Source of the DNA: Rhizobium bangladeshense
Lineage (GTDB): Bacteria > Pseudomonadota > Alphaproteobacteria > Rhizobiales > Rhizobiaceae
DNA: 64,000 nt
NCBI RefSeq assembly: GCF_017357245.1
Contig: NZ_CP071613.1
Coordinates: 1 to 64,000, forward strand
Direction of reading: 5' to 3'
Shown: piece after piece, positions 34,566-43,155 of the stretch
How the letters are laid out: the number at the start of each line of letters is the position of its first letter
Numbering within the stretch: the first letter of the stretch is position 1
Position numbers and translations under genes: made by a program
Notes under the pieces: generated by a model
Told to the model about the DNA's origin: nothing
What the model saw: only the letters and a program-made list of their open reading frames with translations
Databases searched by the model: none

Positions 34566-35351
34566 ATGCTGACAAGACGAATCTTCTTCGCAATTGCAGC
34601 CCTGACCGCAACCTTCAGCTTCAACTCGCCGTCTCAAGCCGATGCTCTCGCCGACATTACGGCGCGCGGGACGCTGCGTGTCGCGGTCCCGCAGGATTTC
34701 CCGCCTTTCGGCAGCGTCGGCACCGATATGGCGCCCATGGGTTATGATATCGACATGGCCAATCTCATTGCCGAGAAGCTTGGTGTCAAAGCCGAGCTCG
34801 TGCCGGTCACCAGCGCCAACCGCGTACCCTACCTGCAGACGAACAAGGTCGATCTCGTCATATCGAGCCTCGGCAAGAATCCGGAGCGCGAGAAAGTGAT
34901 CGATTTCTCGGTCGCCTACGCGCCCTTCTTCAACGGCGTGTTCGGGCCGGCCGATCTTTCGGTTGCCAAGGCGGAAGATCTCGCGGGCAAGAGCGTCGGC
35001 GTCACGCGCGGCGCCGTGGAGGACCTCGAACTGACGAAGATCGCGCCGGCCGATGCGACGATAAAGCGTTATGAGGACAATAACGGCACCATCTCGGCGT
35101 TCCTGTCCGGCCAGGTCGACATCGTCGCTACCGGCAACGTCGTAGCGGCGGCAATCCTTGCCAAAAATCCTCCCAAACGCCCTGAGCTGAAGTTCCTCAT
35201 CAAGAACTCGCCCTGTTATATCGGCCTCAATAAGGACCAGTCCGCGCTTCTGGAGAAGGTGAACGGCATCGTCGCCGCAGCTAAAGCCGACGGCACGCTG
35301 ACCGCCATATCGCAAAAGTGGCTCGGCACCGATCTGCCGTCCGATCTGTAA
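34566..35351 (+). CDS. Amino-acid ABC transporter, substrate-binding protein (second system)
   Basis: Family-3 periplasmic binding protein, 261 residues, signal peptide 1 to about 24 (ending SQADA). The mature domain starts LADITARGTLRVAVPQDFPPFG (two pieces), with GYDIDMANLIAEKLG, then the classic amino-acid-binding NRVPYLQTNKVDLVISSLG with its Arg near residue 88. The start at 34566 follows the GntR stop by 4 bp and has AAAGGAGC upstream; longer in-frame starts run through the GntR gene. Unlike the first system, the ligand site looks canonical for a polar amino acid. Confidence 0.88.
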   Translation: MLTRRIFFAIAALTATFSFNSPSQADALADITARGTLRVAVPQDFPPFGSVGTDMAPMGYDIDMANLIAEKLGVKAELVPVTSANRVPYLQTNKVDLVISSLGKNPEREKVIDFSVAYAPFFNGVFGPADLSVAKAEDLAGKSVGVTRGAVEDLELTKIAPADATIKRYEDNNGTISAFLSGQVDIVATGNVVAAAILAKNPPKRPELKFLIKNSPCYIGLNKDQSALLEKVNGIVAAAKADGTLTAISQKWLGTDLPSDL

Positions 35352-35367
35352 GGAAATCCGGGTCTTT

Positions 35368-35402
35368 GCGCATGTCTCCCGCGCCCGCGGGATGACATGC
35401 GC
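35368..35402 (+). other. Strong intercistronic stem-loop after the binding-protein gene
   Basis: GCGCATGTC-TCCCGC (35368-35382) pairs with GCGGGA-T-GACATGCGC (35387-35402): 15 bp interrupted by a single bulged T, with a GCCC tetraloop. There is no T-run. This is the largest of the four hairpins placed between binding protein and permease genes in this window. Confidence 0.65.
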
Positions 35403-35428
35403 TCCGTCACCGCAAGAGGGGACAATCC

Positions 35429-36100
35429 TTGAGCTACCATTTCGAATTCGGCTGGCTGCTTCAATATTACCCGGAGATCATCAAGGGCATACTGATCACT
35501 CTGGAGCTCATCGCAGTCGGCGGGGTGCTCGGCATTTCTCTCGGGATCTTTTGCGCCTGGGTGCGGGCGCTCGGCCCGATCTGGCTGAAGCCGGTCGTTG
35601 CGGCCTATGTCGAACTGATCCGCAACACGCCGTTCCTGATCCAGCTTTTCTTCATCTTTTTCGGTCTGCCATCGCTTGGCCTCCAGCTTTCCGAATTGAC
35701 GGCGGCTAATCTCGCGATGGTCATTAACCTCGGTGCCTATAGCTGCGAGATCATCCGTGCGGGCATCCAGGCCACGCCGAAAGGCCAGTTTGAGGCAGGC
35801 GAGAGCCTCGCCATGACTCGCTTCGAAACCTTCCGGCATGTCGTTCTCGTACCGTCGCTGCAGCGCATCTGGCCGGCGCTGTCGTCGCAAGTGGTCATCG
35901 TCATGCTCGGCTCAGCGGTCGTTTCGCAGATCGCCGCCGAGGATCTGACCTTCGCCGCGAATTTCATACAATCACGAACCTTCCGGGCCTTCGAGGCCTA
36001 TATCGTCTCGACATCAATCTATCTCGCGCTGGCGATCCTGCTCCGGCAGGTGCTGGGTCTGATCGGCTTGTCCATTTTCCCGAGGAGAGCAGCACGATGA
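35429..36100 (+). CDS. Amino-acid ABC transporter permease (second system)
   Basis: HisM-like permease, 223 residues, with ELIRNTPFLIQLFFIFFGLPSLG near residue 67 and the coupling loop EAGESLAMTRFETFRHVVLVPSLQ (two pieces) near 125. The start is TTG at 35429 (TTGAGCTAC), supported by AAGAGGGGAC just upstream; no better start is seen. It overlaps the next permease gene by 4 bases (ATGA). Confidence 0.86.
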   Translation: MSYHFEFGWLLQYYPEIIKGILITLELIAVGGVLGISLGIFCAWVRALGPIWLKPVVAAYVELIRNTPFLIQLFFIFFGLPSLGLQLSELTAANLAMVINLGAYSCEIIRAGIQATPKGQFEAGESLAMTRFETFRHVVLVPSLQRIWPALSSQVVIVMLGSAVVSQIAAEDLTFAANFIQSRTFRAFEAYIVSTSIYLALAILLRQVLGLIGLSIFPRRAAR

Positions 36101-36756
36101 TCACCTTCACACTCTGGGACATCCTGCGCAACCTGCTGCTCGCCACCCGCTGGACGATCCTTCTTTCGCTGGTCTCGTTTATCGGCGGCGGTATGGTTGG
36201 CCTGTGTCTGCTATTTCTGCGCATCAGCAGGCGCAAAGCCGCCAGGGTATTCGCAAAATATTACATCGAGCTCTTTCAGGGAACGCCGCTGCTGATGCAG
36301 CTCTTCATCGCCTTTTTCGGCCTTGGCCTCTTCGGAATAGACGTGCCGGCCTGGCTTGCGGCTGGATTGGCGTTGATCCTGTGGAGCGCCGCCTTCCTCA
36401 GTGAAATCTGGCGAGGCTGCGTCGAAGCGGTTGCGAGGGGCCAATGGGAGGCATCCGCCAGCCTCGGGATGGGCCGTCTGCAGCAGTTGCGCTACGTCGT
36501 CCTTCCGCAGGCGCTGAGGATCGCTATACCGCCGACCGTCGGTTTCTCCGTTCAGATCATCAAGGGGACCGCCTTGACCTCGATCATCGGCTTCGTCGAA
36601 TTGTCGAAAGCCGGCACCGTGGTCACCAACGCCACCTTCCAGCCCTTCACCGTCTATGGGCTCGTCGCTCTCATCTACTTCGCCCTTTGCTGGCCCTTGT
36701 CGAAAAGCAGCCAGATCCTGGAAAGGAAGCTCAATGTCGCTCATCGAAATCACTGA
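36097..36756 (+). CDS. Amino-acid ABC transporter permease (second system)
   Basis: Partner permease, 219 residues, with ELFQGTPLLMQLFIAFFGLGLFG near residue 59 and the ATPase-contact loop ASASLGMGRLQQLRYVVLPQALRIAIPP (two pieces). It overlaps both neighbours, by 4 bases upstream and 23 bases downstream, so the second transporter is a tightly packed operon. Confidence 0.87.
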   Translation: MITFTLWDILRNLLLATRWTILLSLVSFIGGGMVGLCLLFLRISRRKAARVFAKYYIELFQGTPLLMQLFIAFFGLGLFGIDVPAWLAAGLALILWSAAFLSEIWRGCVEAVARGQWEASASLGMGRLQQLRYVVLPQALRIAIPPTVGFSVQIIKGTALTSIIGFVELSKAGTVVTNATFQPFTVYGLVALIYFALCWPLSKSSQILERKLNVAHRNH

Positions 36757-37459
36757 CGTTCGCAAGAGCTACGGAACCAACGAGGTGCTAAAAGGCATTA
36801 ACCTCAACGTCGAGCCTGGCGAGGTCATTGCCATTATCGGCAAGAGCGGCTCGGGCAAGTCGACCCTGCTTCGCTGCATCAACGGCCTGGAGACCATCAC
36901 CGACGGATCCATCTCCGTCGCCGGCGCGCAGCTTCTCGATGACGAAGTCCATCTGAAGGCGCTGCGCCTCAAGGTCGGCATGATCTTTCAGCAGTTCAAC
37001 CTATTCCCGCACCTGACCGCCGGCGGCAATGTCATGCTGTCGCAGACGGTGGTCAAAAAGACTCCCAAGGCTGAAGCAGAGGCGACCGCTCGCAGGATGC
37101 TGGAGCGGGTCGGGCTGGGGCACAGGTTCGACGCCTATCCGGATGAGCTGTCGGGCGGCCAGCAGCAGCGCGTCGCCATCGCCCGCGCGCTCGCCATGCA
37201 GCCGACAGCACTTCTCTGCGACGAGATTACGTCGGCGCTCGATCCTGAACTGGTCGCCGAAGTGCTGGCCGTGGTGCGCGAACTTGCCGCCGAGGGAATG
37301 ACGCTGCTCATGGTCACCCACGAGATGAAGTTCGCCCGCGACGTCTGCAGCCGCGTCGTGTTCATGCATCAGGGCCGGGTCCATGAAGCAGGCCGCCCGG
37401 AGGATGTCTTCGCCAATCCGCAGACTGCCGAGCTTAGGCAGTTTCTCGGTGTCAGCTAG
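36734..37459 (+). CDS. Amino-acid ABC transporter ATPase (second system)
   Basis: GlnQ-type ATPase, 241 residues: Walker A GKSGSGKST near 36, Q-loop [10 protein letters not shown], signature [15 protein letters not shown], Walker B ALLCDEITSALDPE (with Cys in place of the common Phe) and VTHEM. The start at 36734 (MSLIEITDVRKSYG) gives normal family length and overlaps the previous gene by 23 bp; an upstream frame extension is ruled out as permease sequence in another frame. Confidence 0.9.
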   Translation: MSLIEITDVRKSYGTNEVLKGINLNVEPGEVIAIIGKSGSGKSTLLRCINGLETITDGSISVAGAQLLDDEVHLKALRLKVGMIFQQFNLFPHLTAGGNVMLSQTVVKKTPKAEAEATARRMLERVGLGHRFDAYPDELSGGQQQRVAIARALAMQPTALLCDEITSALDPELVAEVLAVVRELAAEGMTLLMVTHEMKFARDVCSRVVFMHQGRVHEAGRPEDVFANPQTAELRQFLGVS

Positions 37460-37520
37460 GCGCGCTTCGCGCATCCCATTCTCGAACCGGTCTTGCGGCC
37501 GCACGATTGTTGGCGAATGG

Positions 37521-38009
37521 CTACCGCCAGCTCTCGGTGAGAAATCCCGACGGGCCTTGGACGGGGTCGCTGTGTGGGATGGGTACTGACGAGATTCTTG
37601 CGAGCATTTCGCTTGATGCAGCCGAGGTCTGAATGTCGGCATGCTGTCCCTCAGGATAAGCGCCGACAACCTGGAAGTCCGACGTACAGCCGAGATTCTG
37701 GTGCCCTGTCCCGGCTGGCAGCACCAGACAGTCCCCCGCCGTGACCTTCATTGCTTGACCGCCGGGACCGCCAATTAGAAGAGTGGCGCTACCCCATGCC
37801 ACTCCGAGTGCCTCATGTGCGCTGGTATGGTAGTGCTGATAATCAAAGACACCGTTCGTCCAGATGCCTGCCCAACCGCTTGCTGCGAAGCGACCTTTGA
37901 AGTCACAATGTCCGTGGTCGCCAAAAACCCCCTTGTAAAGTATCACAGGAAGGCGCTGATTGTTCGGGACCCAGTCGCTCGGCTCGAAAATTGTCGTTTC
38001 GACGTGCAT
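37521..38009 (-). CDS. Cupin-domain protein
   Basis: 162-residue protein of the YjlB-like cupin group. The beta-barrel carries the His-containing motif YQHYHTSAHEALGVAWG near residues 58-74, followed by GDCLVLPAGTGHQNLG near 95-110, matching cupin motifs 1 and 2 with probable metal ligands (His/His/Glu and His). Substrate unknown; some relatives are called small-molecule isomerases or dioxygenases without proof. It is convergent with the amino-acid transporter and stands alone. Confidence 0.8.
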   Translation of the reverse strand: MHVETTIFEPSDWVPNNQRLPVILYKGVFGDHGHCDFKGRFAASGWAGIWTNGVFDYQHYHTSAHEALGVAWGSATLLIGGPGGQAMKVTAGDCLVLPAGTGHQNLGCTSDFQVVGAYPEGQHADIQTSAASSEMLARISSVPIPHSDPVQGPSGFLTESWR

Positions 38010-38279
38010 GTTGAATGCCTAGTTTGTCACCGATGCCGCGGCGCGAGGGCGCAGAGCCGTTGAAGCTGTTCACACAGGTAGATTGCGGCTCTTTTGACTG
38101 AAGTCATTGACGATCACGTACTTCAGAAACTTCTGTGATTGCCAAAGGTTCCTCGCGCGCTGCAGCCTAGGTGAGGATAGCGGAGACCCGGCAGCTGCCG
38201 CCGGATGCTCCACGCTCCAAGCAAGCACATGAGAGGCGCTTTGGCCCCCGCTCCGCCTATGTGCGGTCGCCTCGGCCAG

Positions 38280-38942
38280 TCAGTGACTCAGCATCTCTTC
38301 AGCGATCTGCTTCCCAGTCAGCCTCGCGGGGTAGTAGGTCGGCCAGTTGGTGACCTCATTCAGCAGCGCGGCGCGGTCATTGCCCCAATAAAGATGGTAG
38401 TGATCGGCCTTCTCGGGAGCGACGATGTGGTCGCTGAACTGGATGAATCGAGGTGCGGCGTCATGACCGGCGATTTTCCTGAAGATGAAACGAACCCCTC
38501 GATTGCCCTTCTTGTAGGTAAGGATTTCGTGCCCATCCGTCTCGTAGTCTCCGGTCGCCGAGTCCTTGCCTTGGAAAAACGTAACCTTTTTTCCATTGAT
38601 GACGATCCGGTCGACGTCAGTCTTGTATCCGGTGTCGTAGTAGGCACGATATTCTCCGGCGCTCTTGTCGCCATGTTTCGCCTTGTCCACCATCACAGGA
38701 TCCAAGGTTCCGTCAAGAAGATAGGGGTAGACCGACTGCCAGTCGCCTTCCCAGTCTGACAGTTCACGCGCCTTTACCTGATCGTCATCGAAATACCCAT
38801 CATACACCGACCCCTTGTTATCGTGGGAATGGCTGTGGCTGTGATTGCTTCCCGAAGATGTCTGGGCGCCTGCCGTTCCTGCAAAGGTCAATGTTGCGGA
38901 TACAGCCAGTGCGTAGCTGAGTGTTGTGATCGCCTTGGTCAT
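38280..38942 (-). CDS. zinT: ZinT (YodA)-family periplasmic zinc-binding protein
   Basis: 220 residues with a signal peptide (1 to about 26, ending GTAGA), a His-rich segment NHSHSHSHD at about 33-41, and the lipocalin-like ZinT domain starting YDGYFDDDQVKARELSDWEGDW (two pieces) to the C-terminus, with DHYHLYWG near 190. ZinT delivers zinc to ZnuA-type importers under zinc starvation. The His-rich stretch is a typical extra metal-catching region. A dyad 49-63 bp upstream of the start resembles a Zur operator, in line with zinc-repressed expression. No znu genes are in the window. Confidence 0.9.
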   Translation of the reverse strand: MTKAITTLSYALAVSATLTFAGTAGAQTSSGSNHSHSHSHDNKGSVYDGYFDDDQVKARELSDWEGDWQSVYPYLLDGTLDPVMVDKAKHGDKSAGEYRAYYDTGYKTDVDRIVINGKKVTFFQGKDSATGDYETDGHEILTYKKGNRGVRFIFRKIAGHDAAPRFIQFSDHIVAPEKADHYHLYWGNDRAALLNEVTNWPTYYPARLTGKQIAEEMLSH

Positions 38943-38990
38943 TCACCGAAATCCTTTCGATTGGCCGGCACGGCCTTCGCCTGTTCGTGA

Positions 38991-39005
38991 TGTAATAACA
39001 TTACA
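38991..39005. promoter_or_regulatory. Candidate Zur operator of zinT
   Basis: TGTAATAACATTACA is a perfect inverted repeat (TGTAAT-AAC-ATTACA) upstream of zinT. The spacing and AT-rich core with terminal TGT/ACA resemble alpha-proteobacterial zinc-uptake regulator boxes. Placement on a zinc-responsive gene strengthens the call; binding is not shown. Confidence 0.6.
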
Positions 39006-39150
39006 AAAGCCGATTAGCGTGCTTTGACTGCAAGCGCAAGGGGGAAACCGCTGATGCGCGTCGCGTGGTGATCACCATTCAAATGCATGACATCCAGGGC
39101 TCAGAAGGCGCCCACCGCTGCAAGCTCCGGTTCAAACCCGCATCGGGCCG

Positions 39151-39744
39151 TCACCTTCTGCTTTCGGGCATGAGTGCCAATCGCAAAACCCGCATCAACA
39201 GCCGTATGGAGTCATCGGATGAGCCATCGGCGCGGAAATTGTGCTTTATTCCATCCATCGCAGCCGCAATAAGGGCAGCGAGGTCGGCAGGTCGGGCTCC
39301 TGATGCCGCCAAATCGATTTCCCCTCGATCTTGGGCGTCCTCCACGGCCTCTGACAGTAGCGAGATGAGCTTCGATCGGGCGGCGATCGTTATGTCCTCG
39401 GCGAGCTCCATGTTCGCATCGAACAGTTCCTTGGCGTTTTCGCTTTTGCCGAACGGGGCGATCAACCCTTCCTGGAAGGCGGAAATGGCAGCTGCAATGC
39501 GATCAATTACGTCTCCCACCCGATCAAGCACCGCCTCCACCTCGGCCATCGTCAATCGGTGCGCACGGACTGAACCGGCCCGAAACAGTTCTTCCTTGCT
39601 GTTGAAAGCAAGATAGAGCGAAGCGCGCGATATCCCCGCCGTGCGCGCAATATCCGCCATAGTGGTCTTCTGAAAACCGTACCGGGCGAACACTGGTAGC
39701 GCCGAATCCAGGATGTGGGCTAATTTGCGATCTTCATCCTTCAT
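39151..39744 (-). CDS. TetR/AcrR-family regulator
   Basis: 197-residue TetR-type regulator with the helix-turn-helix at about 12-55 (FARYGFQKTTMADIARTAGISRASLYLAFNSKEELF in two pieces) and a helical ligand domain. It is divergent from a decayed epimerase/reductase gene at 39836; TetR proteins often control their divergent neighbour, so its original target may be dead. The 91-bp gap contains ATTTGTC/ATGGACAAATTGAG-type repeated half-sites that could be its operator. Confidence 0.85.
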   Translation of the reverse strand: MKDEDRKLAHILDSALPVFARYGFQKTTMADIARTAGISRASLYLAFNSKEELFRAGSVRAHRLTMAEVEAVLDRVGDVIDRIAAAISAFQEGLIAPFGKSENAKELFDANMELAEDITIAARSKLISLLSEAVEDAQDRGEIDLAASGARPADLAALIAAAMDGIKHNFRADGSSDDSIRLLMRVLRLALMPESRR

Positions 39745-39835
39745 ATGGACACATTGACATTATTTGTCAGAGGTGTCAAAAGCCACATGGACAAATTGAG
39801 TCCAATTGTCTAATTGGCGCCATCGTAGGAGTAGG

Positions 39836-40294
39836 ATGATAAACCCGTCGGCATTGCCGAAAGATACACGGCCCTCGTCACAGGTATCAGTGGCTTCCTC
39901 CGCGGGCATGTGGCGCTGCAGTTGCTGCAACAAGGTTATCGCGTTCGTGGAAGCATTCGTGGGGATCCATTCAGCGCCGGAGATCCGGTCGCGCTTCCAG
40001 CCGTTCGCCAAAAGTCTCAACTTCGTCGAAGCCGGCCTCGACCAAGACCTCTGCTGGGCGGACGCGGTCGAGGGCTGTGATTATGTCATCCATACGGCGT
40101 TTCCATTTCCAAGCGGCGTGGTGTGGGATGTGGCAGGACTCATCCGGACAGCGCGGGAGGGTGCTCTCCGCGTGTTGCGCGCGGCCCATTCCGGGAAAGT
40201 GCAAAAGGTCGCCCTTACCTCATCCATCGGGCCTTGTGGCCACCGCTCGTCGAAATTGACCGCGCCGCGAAAAGCAAATGCATTCAGGAGTTGA
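39836..40294 (+). pseudogene. NAD-dependent epimerase/dihydroflavonol-reductase-like pseudogene
   Basis: The remnant encodes recognisable extended short-chain dehydrogenase sequence in alternating frames: a start MINPSALPKD, then in a second frame VTGISGFLRGHVALQLLQQG (the TGxxGFxxxH cofactor motif), then back in the first frame GLDQDLCWADAVEGCDYVIH and KVQKVALTSSIG. Two compensating frameshifts separate these blocks, and the gene stops about one third of the way through a normal 340-residue protein. It is divergent from the TetR gene. Sequencing error is possible for the shifts, but not for the missing C-terminal two thirds. Confidence 0.7.
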
Positions 40295-40296
40295 GA

Positions 40297-40689
40297 ATGA
40301 CAAGCGATGTTCAAACTGAGGCTGACAACATCCGTGAGATCGAGCGGACCCGACTGCGTGCACTGGTCGAAGCCGATATATCAGCAGCCAAACCTCTTCA
40401 CGCCGATGATTTTCAACTGATCACGCCAATCGGCGTGGCCCTCTCGCGCGATGAATATCTAGGCGCCGTCGCAGCCGGACACATCAAATATCGGGTTTGG
40501 GAGCCGGGTGACATTGCGGTTCGCCTCCATGGACCCGTCGCCGTGATACGGTATCGTGCGCGCCTCGAAGTTTTCTTCAACGGACACGCCGTGCCGCCTG
40601 CGGAATATTGGCACACAGATACTTATGAACACCGCGAAGGCGAATGGATGGTTGTCTGGTCGCAGGCAACAGCCGTCGGGCGCCAATAG
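40297..40689 (+). CDS. NTF2-like (DUF4440/SnoaL-type) protein
   Basis: 130-residue protein with the cone-shaped NTF2-like fold pattern: N-terminal helices (IREIERTRLRALVEADISAAKPLHADDF in two pieces), the turn FQLITPIGVALSRDEYLGAV, and strands with VAVIRYRARLEVFFNG and HTDTYEHREGEWMVVWSQAT. Members include ketosteroid-isomerase-like enzymes and small-ligand binders; no function can be named. The start at 40297 has CAGGAG upstream. It directly follows the epimerase remnant, probably after a deletion joined the two. Confidence 0.75.
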   Translation: MTSDVQTEADNIREIERTRLRALVEADISAAKPLHADDFQLITPIGVALSRDEYLGAVAAGHIKYRVWEPGDIAVRLHGPVAVIRYRARLEVFFNGHAVPPAEYWHTDTYEHREGEWMVVWSQATAVGRQ

Positions 40690-40821
40690 CCACGGGATCG
40701 GCTTTTCACTGCCGTCCGTGACGAAAGAGATCTTCGCCTTTGCGAGATCCAGCGAAGTTCCTCGTGCGGCCGCTCCGTCTTCAGGAATAAATTTGTCGAC
40801 GGGCCGCCGCTCCGGGAATTT

Positions 40822-41556
40822 TCAGTCTTTGTTGCCGGCGGGCGCTGGCAGCAAGACCGGGTCGGCGGAATGCCTCGGTATCATCAGCTGTGCAAGGATG
40901 TCGTCGGCCGATTCACTCGAACTGCCAATGCCGGCCTCGCGCAGCTGACGATCGAGATCGCTGCCGTTTTCCAGCGCTGCCAGTTCAGCGCCGGCTTCGA
41001 TGCGGCCGGCGGTGATTTCCTGGCGCTTCTTGATGCGTTCGAGACTTTGGACGGCGCTGCCGAGACGGGTGTTGATGCCCGACTGGCTATGGGCAATCGC
41101 CGACTGAGCCCGCAGCAGCGACTCATTGGCTTTGACATTCTCCACCTCGCGCTTCATCTGCGCGATACGCGATTCGGTCTCCTGGATCGTGCGCAGCATC
41201 TGCTGCTGGCGAGGCAGCAGCCGATCGAGTTCGTCCTGGTCTCGCTGCATTTCGGCGCGACTGTTGGCAATGCGCTGCGCGAGACCCTGCGCGAGATCCG
41301 TGCGGCCCGCTGAGATCGCCGCCCGGGCGCTGTCGGTGTCCTTGGCTTCCTTCGCACGGTTTTCTTCGAGCCGGCGCATGACGCTCTTGTTCGACGCCAT
41401 GATGCCGGCCAAATCGGAGCGCGCCCGGCGCAGCGACTGTTCGGCATCGCGGATTTCTTGGTCGAGGATGCGCATCGACTGGCTGTCGGCGGCCGCTTCC
41501 GCTGCCTCGTTAATGCCGCCGCGAATGGCGGTAAAAATCTTTCCCCAGGTGCTCAC
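40822..41556 (-). CDS. yjfJ: PspA/IM30-family protein (YjfJ type)
   Basis: 244-residue, almost wholly helical protein of the PspA/Vipp1 (ESCRT-III-like) family, starting WGKIFTAIRGGINEAAEAA with long coiled coils through AQMKREVENVKANESLLRAQ. Such proteins polymerise on stressed membranes and preserve the proton gradient. The GTG start at 41556 with a GGGGAG site is preferred to the longer frame. It overlaps the DUF2170 gene by 4 bases and corresponds to E. coli YjfJ, in a module with a channel, DUF2491, DUF350, DUF1190 and an ATP-grasp enzyme. Confidence 0.85.
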   Translation of the reverse strand: MSTWGKIFTAIRGGINEAAEAAADSQSMRILDQEIRDAEQSLRRARSDLAGIMASNKSVMRRLEENRAKEAKDTDSARAAISAGRTDLAQGLAQRIANSRAEMQRDQDELDRLLPRQQQMLRTIQETESRIAQMKREVENVKANESLLRAQSAIAHSQSGINTRLGSAVQSLERIKKRQEITAGRIEAGAELAALENGSDLDRQLREAGIGSSSESADDILAQLMIPRHSADPVLLPAPAGNKD

Positions 41557-41999
41557 GCTGCAATCTCCCCGCTTTTCCATTCTTCAATCATGTGCGCCGC
41601 ATCGACCGCATTGGCAGCCAGTATGGCGACTTCCTCGACCACGGTCTCGCCCGACGAGCGCGCCGACAGCGAGCCGAACAATTCATACCATTCCTCGCCA
41701 TCAATCGTGGTGATGCCGAAGCTCGACAGCGGCACGAACTTGTGCGTCTTGAGAACCATCCGTTCGAAGGCTTCCCGGTTGGGCACGTCTTTGCATGGTG
41801 CAAGGACAACGCTGACGAGAATATCGCGCTCTCCGCTCACCGTGACGAAGACGTCCAGATCGCCTCTTTCCTTAAGGGTTACGCAGATGACGTCTCCATG
41901 TTCGGGTACGGCTACATCAACATCGCCCAGCGCTTCCGGATCGGCCGCGAATAGGCGCGTTAAAGTCGTAAGGTTCCAGGTCTCCAAAAGGTCCTCCAT
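41553..41999 (-). CDS. yjfI: DUF2170 protein (YjfI type)
   Basis: About 148 residues, acidic, matching the DUF2170/YjfI family: LTTLTRLFAADPEALGDVDV, GDLDVFVTVSGERDILVSVVL and KFVPLSSFGITTIDGEEWYELFGSL (each read in parts). Function unknown; it accompanies yjfJ in enterobacteria and here overlaps it by 4 bases, so the two are coupled. The start is uncertain: ATG 41999 has no ribosome site, and a TTG 12 bases downstream follows GGAGGACC. It is divergent from the channel gene across about 100 bp. Confidence 0.78.
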   Translation of the reverse strand: MEDLLETWNLTTLTRLFAADPEALGDVDVAVPEHGDVICVTLKERGDLDVFVTVSGERDILVSVVLAPCKDVPNREAFERMVLKTHKFVPLSSFGITTIDGEEWYELFGSLSARSSGETVVEEVAILAANAVDAAHMIEEWKSGEIAA

Positions 42000-42099
42000 C
42001 GGTTGGCGTCGCAAATATCTGGGTAGTCGGATTACAACTTAAAGGTCTGGCGCGCGAAATAAATTCCGGTAGGCTACAGCTTAGAACGGGGGGAATCGC

Positions 42100-43155
42100 T
42101 TGCCATTTATCGCTTCATTACTGCGGCGTGTATATCTGTCGCTCAGCGAATTGGCGTGGTCAGCCCTTCTGCTTATCCTTGTTGCCCATCTGGTTGCTTC
42201 CTACCTGCTCTTTTTGCTGGCCGGCGAGGACGATCTCGTCGGCAGCCCGGTCGATTTTCTCTATTACTATATGGTTACGGCAACGACTGTCGGCTATGGC
42301 GATCTTTCCCCGAAATCAGGACTCGGCCGCATCATCACCGTTCTGGTCGTCCTGCCTGGTGGCATTGCCATCTTTACCGCTGTTCTTGGCAAGTTGTTGA
42401 CGGCTATCGGTACGATCTGGAGGAATCGCATGCGCGGACTGGGTGATTACAGCGAACGTACCGGTCATATCATCGTTTTGGGCTGGCAGGAGGGGCAGAC
42501 ATACCAAACGCTGCGGCTGCTGCATTCCGAGCGGCATGCCAACGAACCGATGACCGTTCTGGTCGCCAAGGACCTGCCGGAAAATCCCGCCAGCAATTAT
42601 GCCGACTATATCAGAACGGAGCGGCTGGCCGATGCCGACGCTTTGCTGCGGGCCGGAGTGGCCAAGGCGCGTGCGATCATAGCGCGCGGAGCAAATGACG
42701 ATGAAACGCTGGCCGCCGTCCTGATTGCCGAGGATCAGGCGCCCAATGCCCATATCGTAGCCTATTTCGCCGATGATCGCACAGCGCAGATGGTCAAGCA
42801 GCGTCGGCCGCGTGTCGAGGCTGTGGGTTCGCTCGCCGAGGAGCTTCTGTCGCGCTCCGCACGGGATCCGGGCTCTTCGGAAATAGCCGCACGGTTGTTA
42901 TCGGCCGCATCCACTGACACGGCCTTTTCCCTGGCGGTGCCGCCCTTGGAAACGCCCCTGTCCTATGGCGACGTGTTTTTAAGCCTCAAGCGTCGGCATA
43001 ATGTAACGCTCGTAGGCATGCTGAGCCACGGCGTAACGGACCTCAATTGCCGGGACGAGACGCTGATGCAGGGCGGCGAGACCCTTTACTACATCAGCGG
43101 AATGCGGCTAGATCCCGCTGTCATTGCCTGGGCTCGATTGGGAGACGTGACATGA
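42100..43155 (+). CDS. Potassium-channel-like protein with TrkA-N/RCK domain
   Basis: 351 residues: two membrane helices around a pore loop with the K+ selectivity filter TVGYGD at 63-68, then a cytosolic Rossmann RCK/TrkA-N domain from about 120 (HIIVLGWQEGQ), and a second RCK-like half to the end. It resembles MthK/Kch-type ligand-gated channels. It starts with TTG at 42100 after GGGGGGAA. It overlaps yjfK by 4 bases (ATGA), so it belongs to the stress module, a gene not present in the E. coli yjfIJKLMC operon. The gating ligand is unknown. Confidence 0.87.
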   Translation: MPFIASLLRRVYLSLSELAWSALLLILVAHLVASYLLFLLAGEDDLVGSPVDFLYYYMVTATTVGYGDLSPKSGLGRIITVLVVLPGGIAIFTAVLGKLLTAIGTIWRNRMRGLGDYSERTGHIIVLGWQEGQTYQTLRLLHSERHANEPMTVLVAKDLPENPASNYADYIRTERLADADALLRAGVAKARAIIARGANDDETLAAVLIAEDQAPNAHIVAYFADDRTAQMVKQRRPRVEAVGSLAEELLSRSARDPGSSEIAARLLSAASTDTAFSLAVPPLETPLSYGDVFLSLKRRHNVTLVGMLSHGVTDLNCRDETLMQGGETLYYISGMRLDPAVIAWARLGDVT

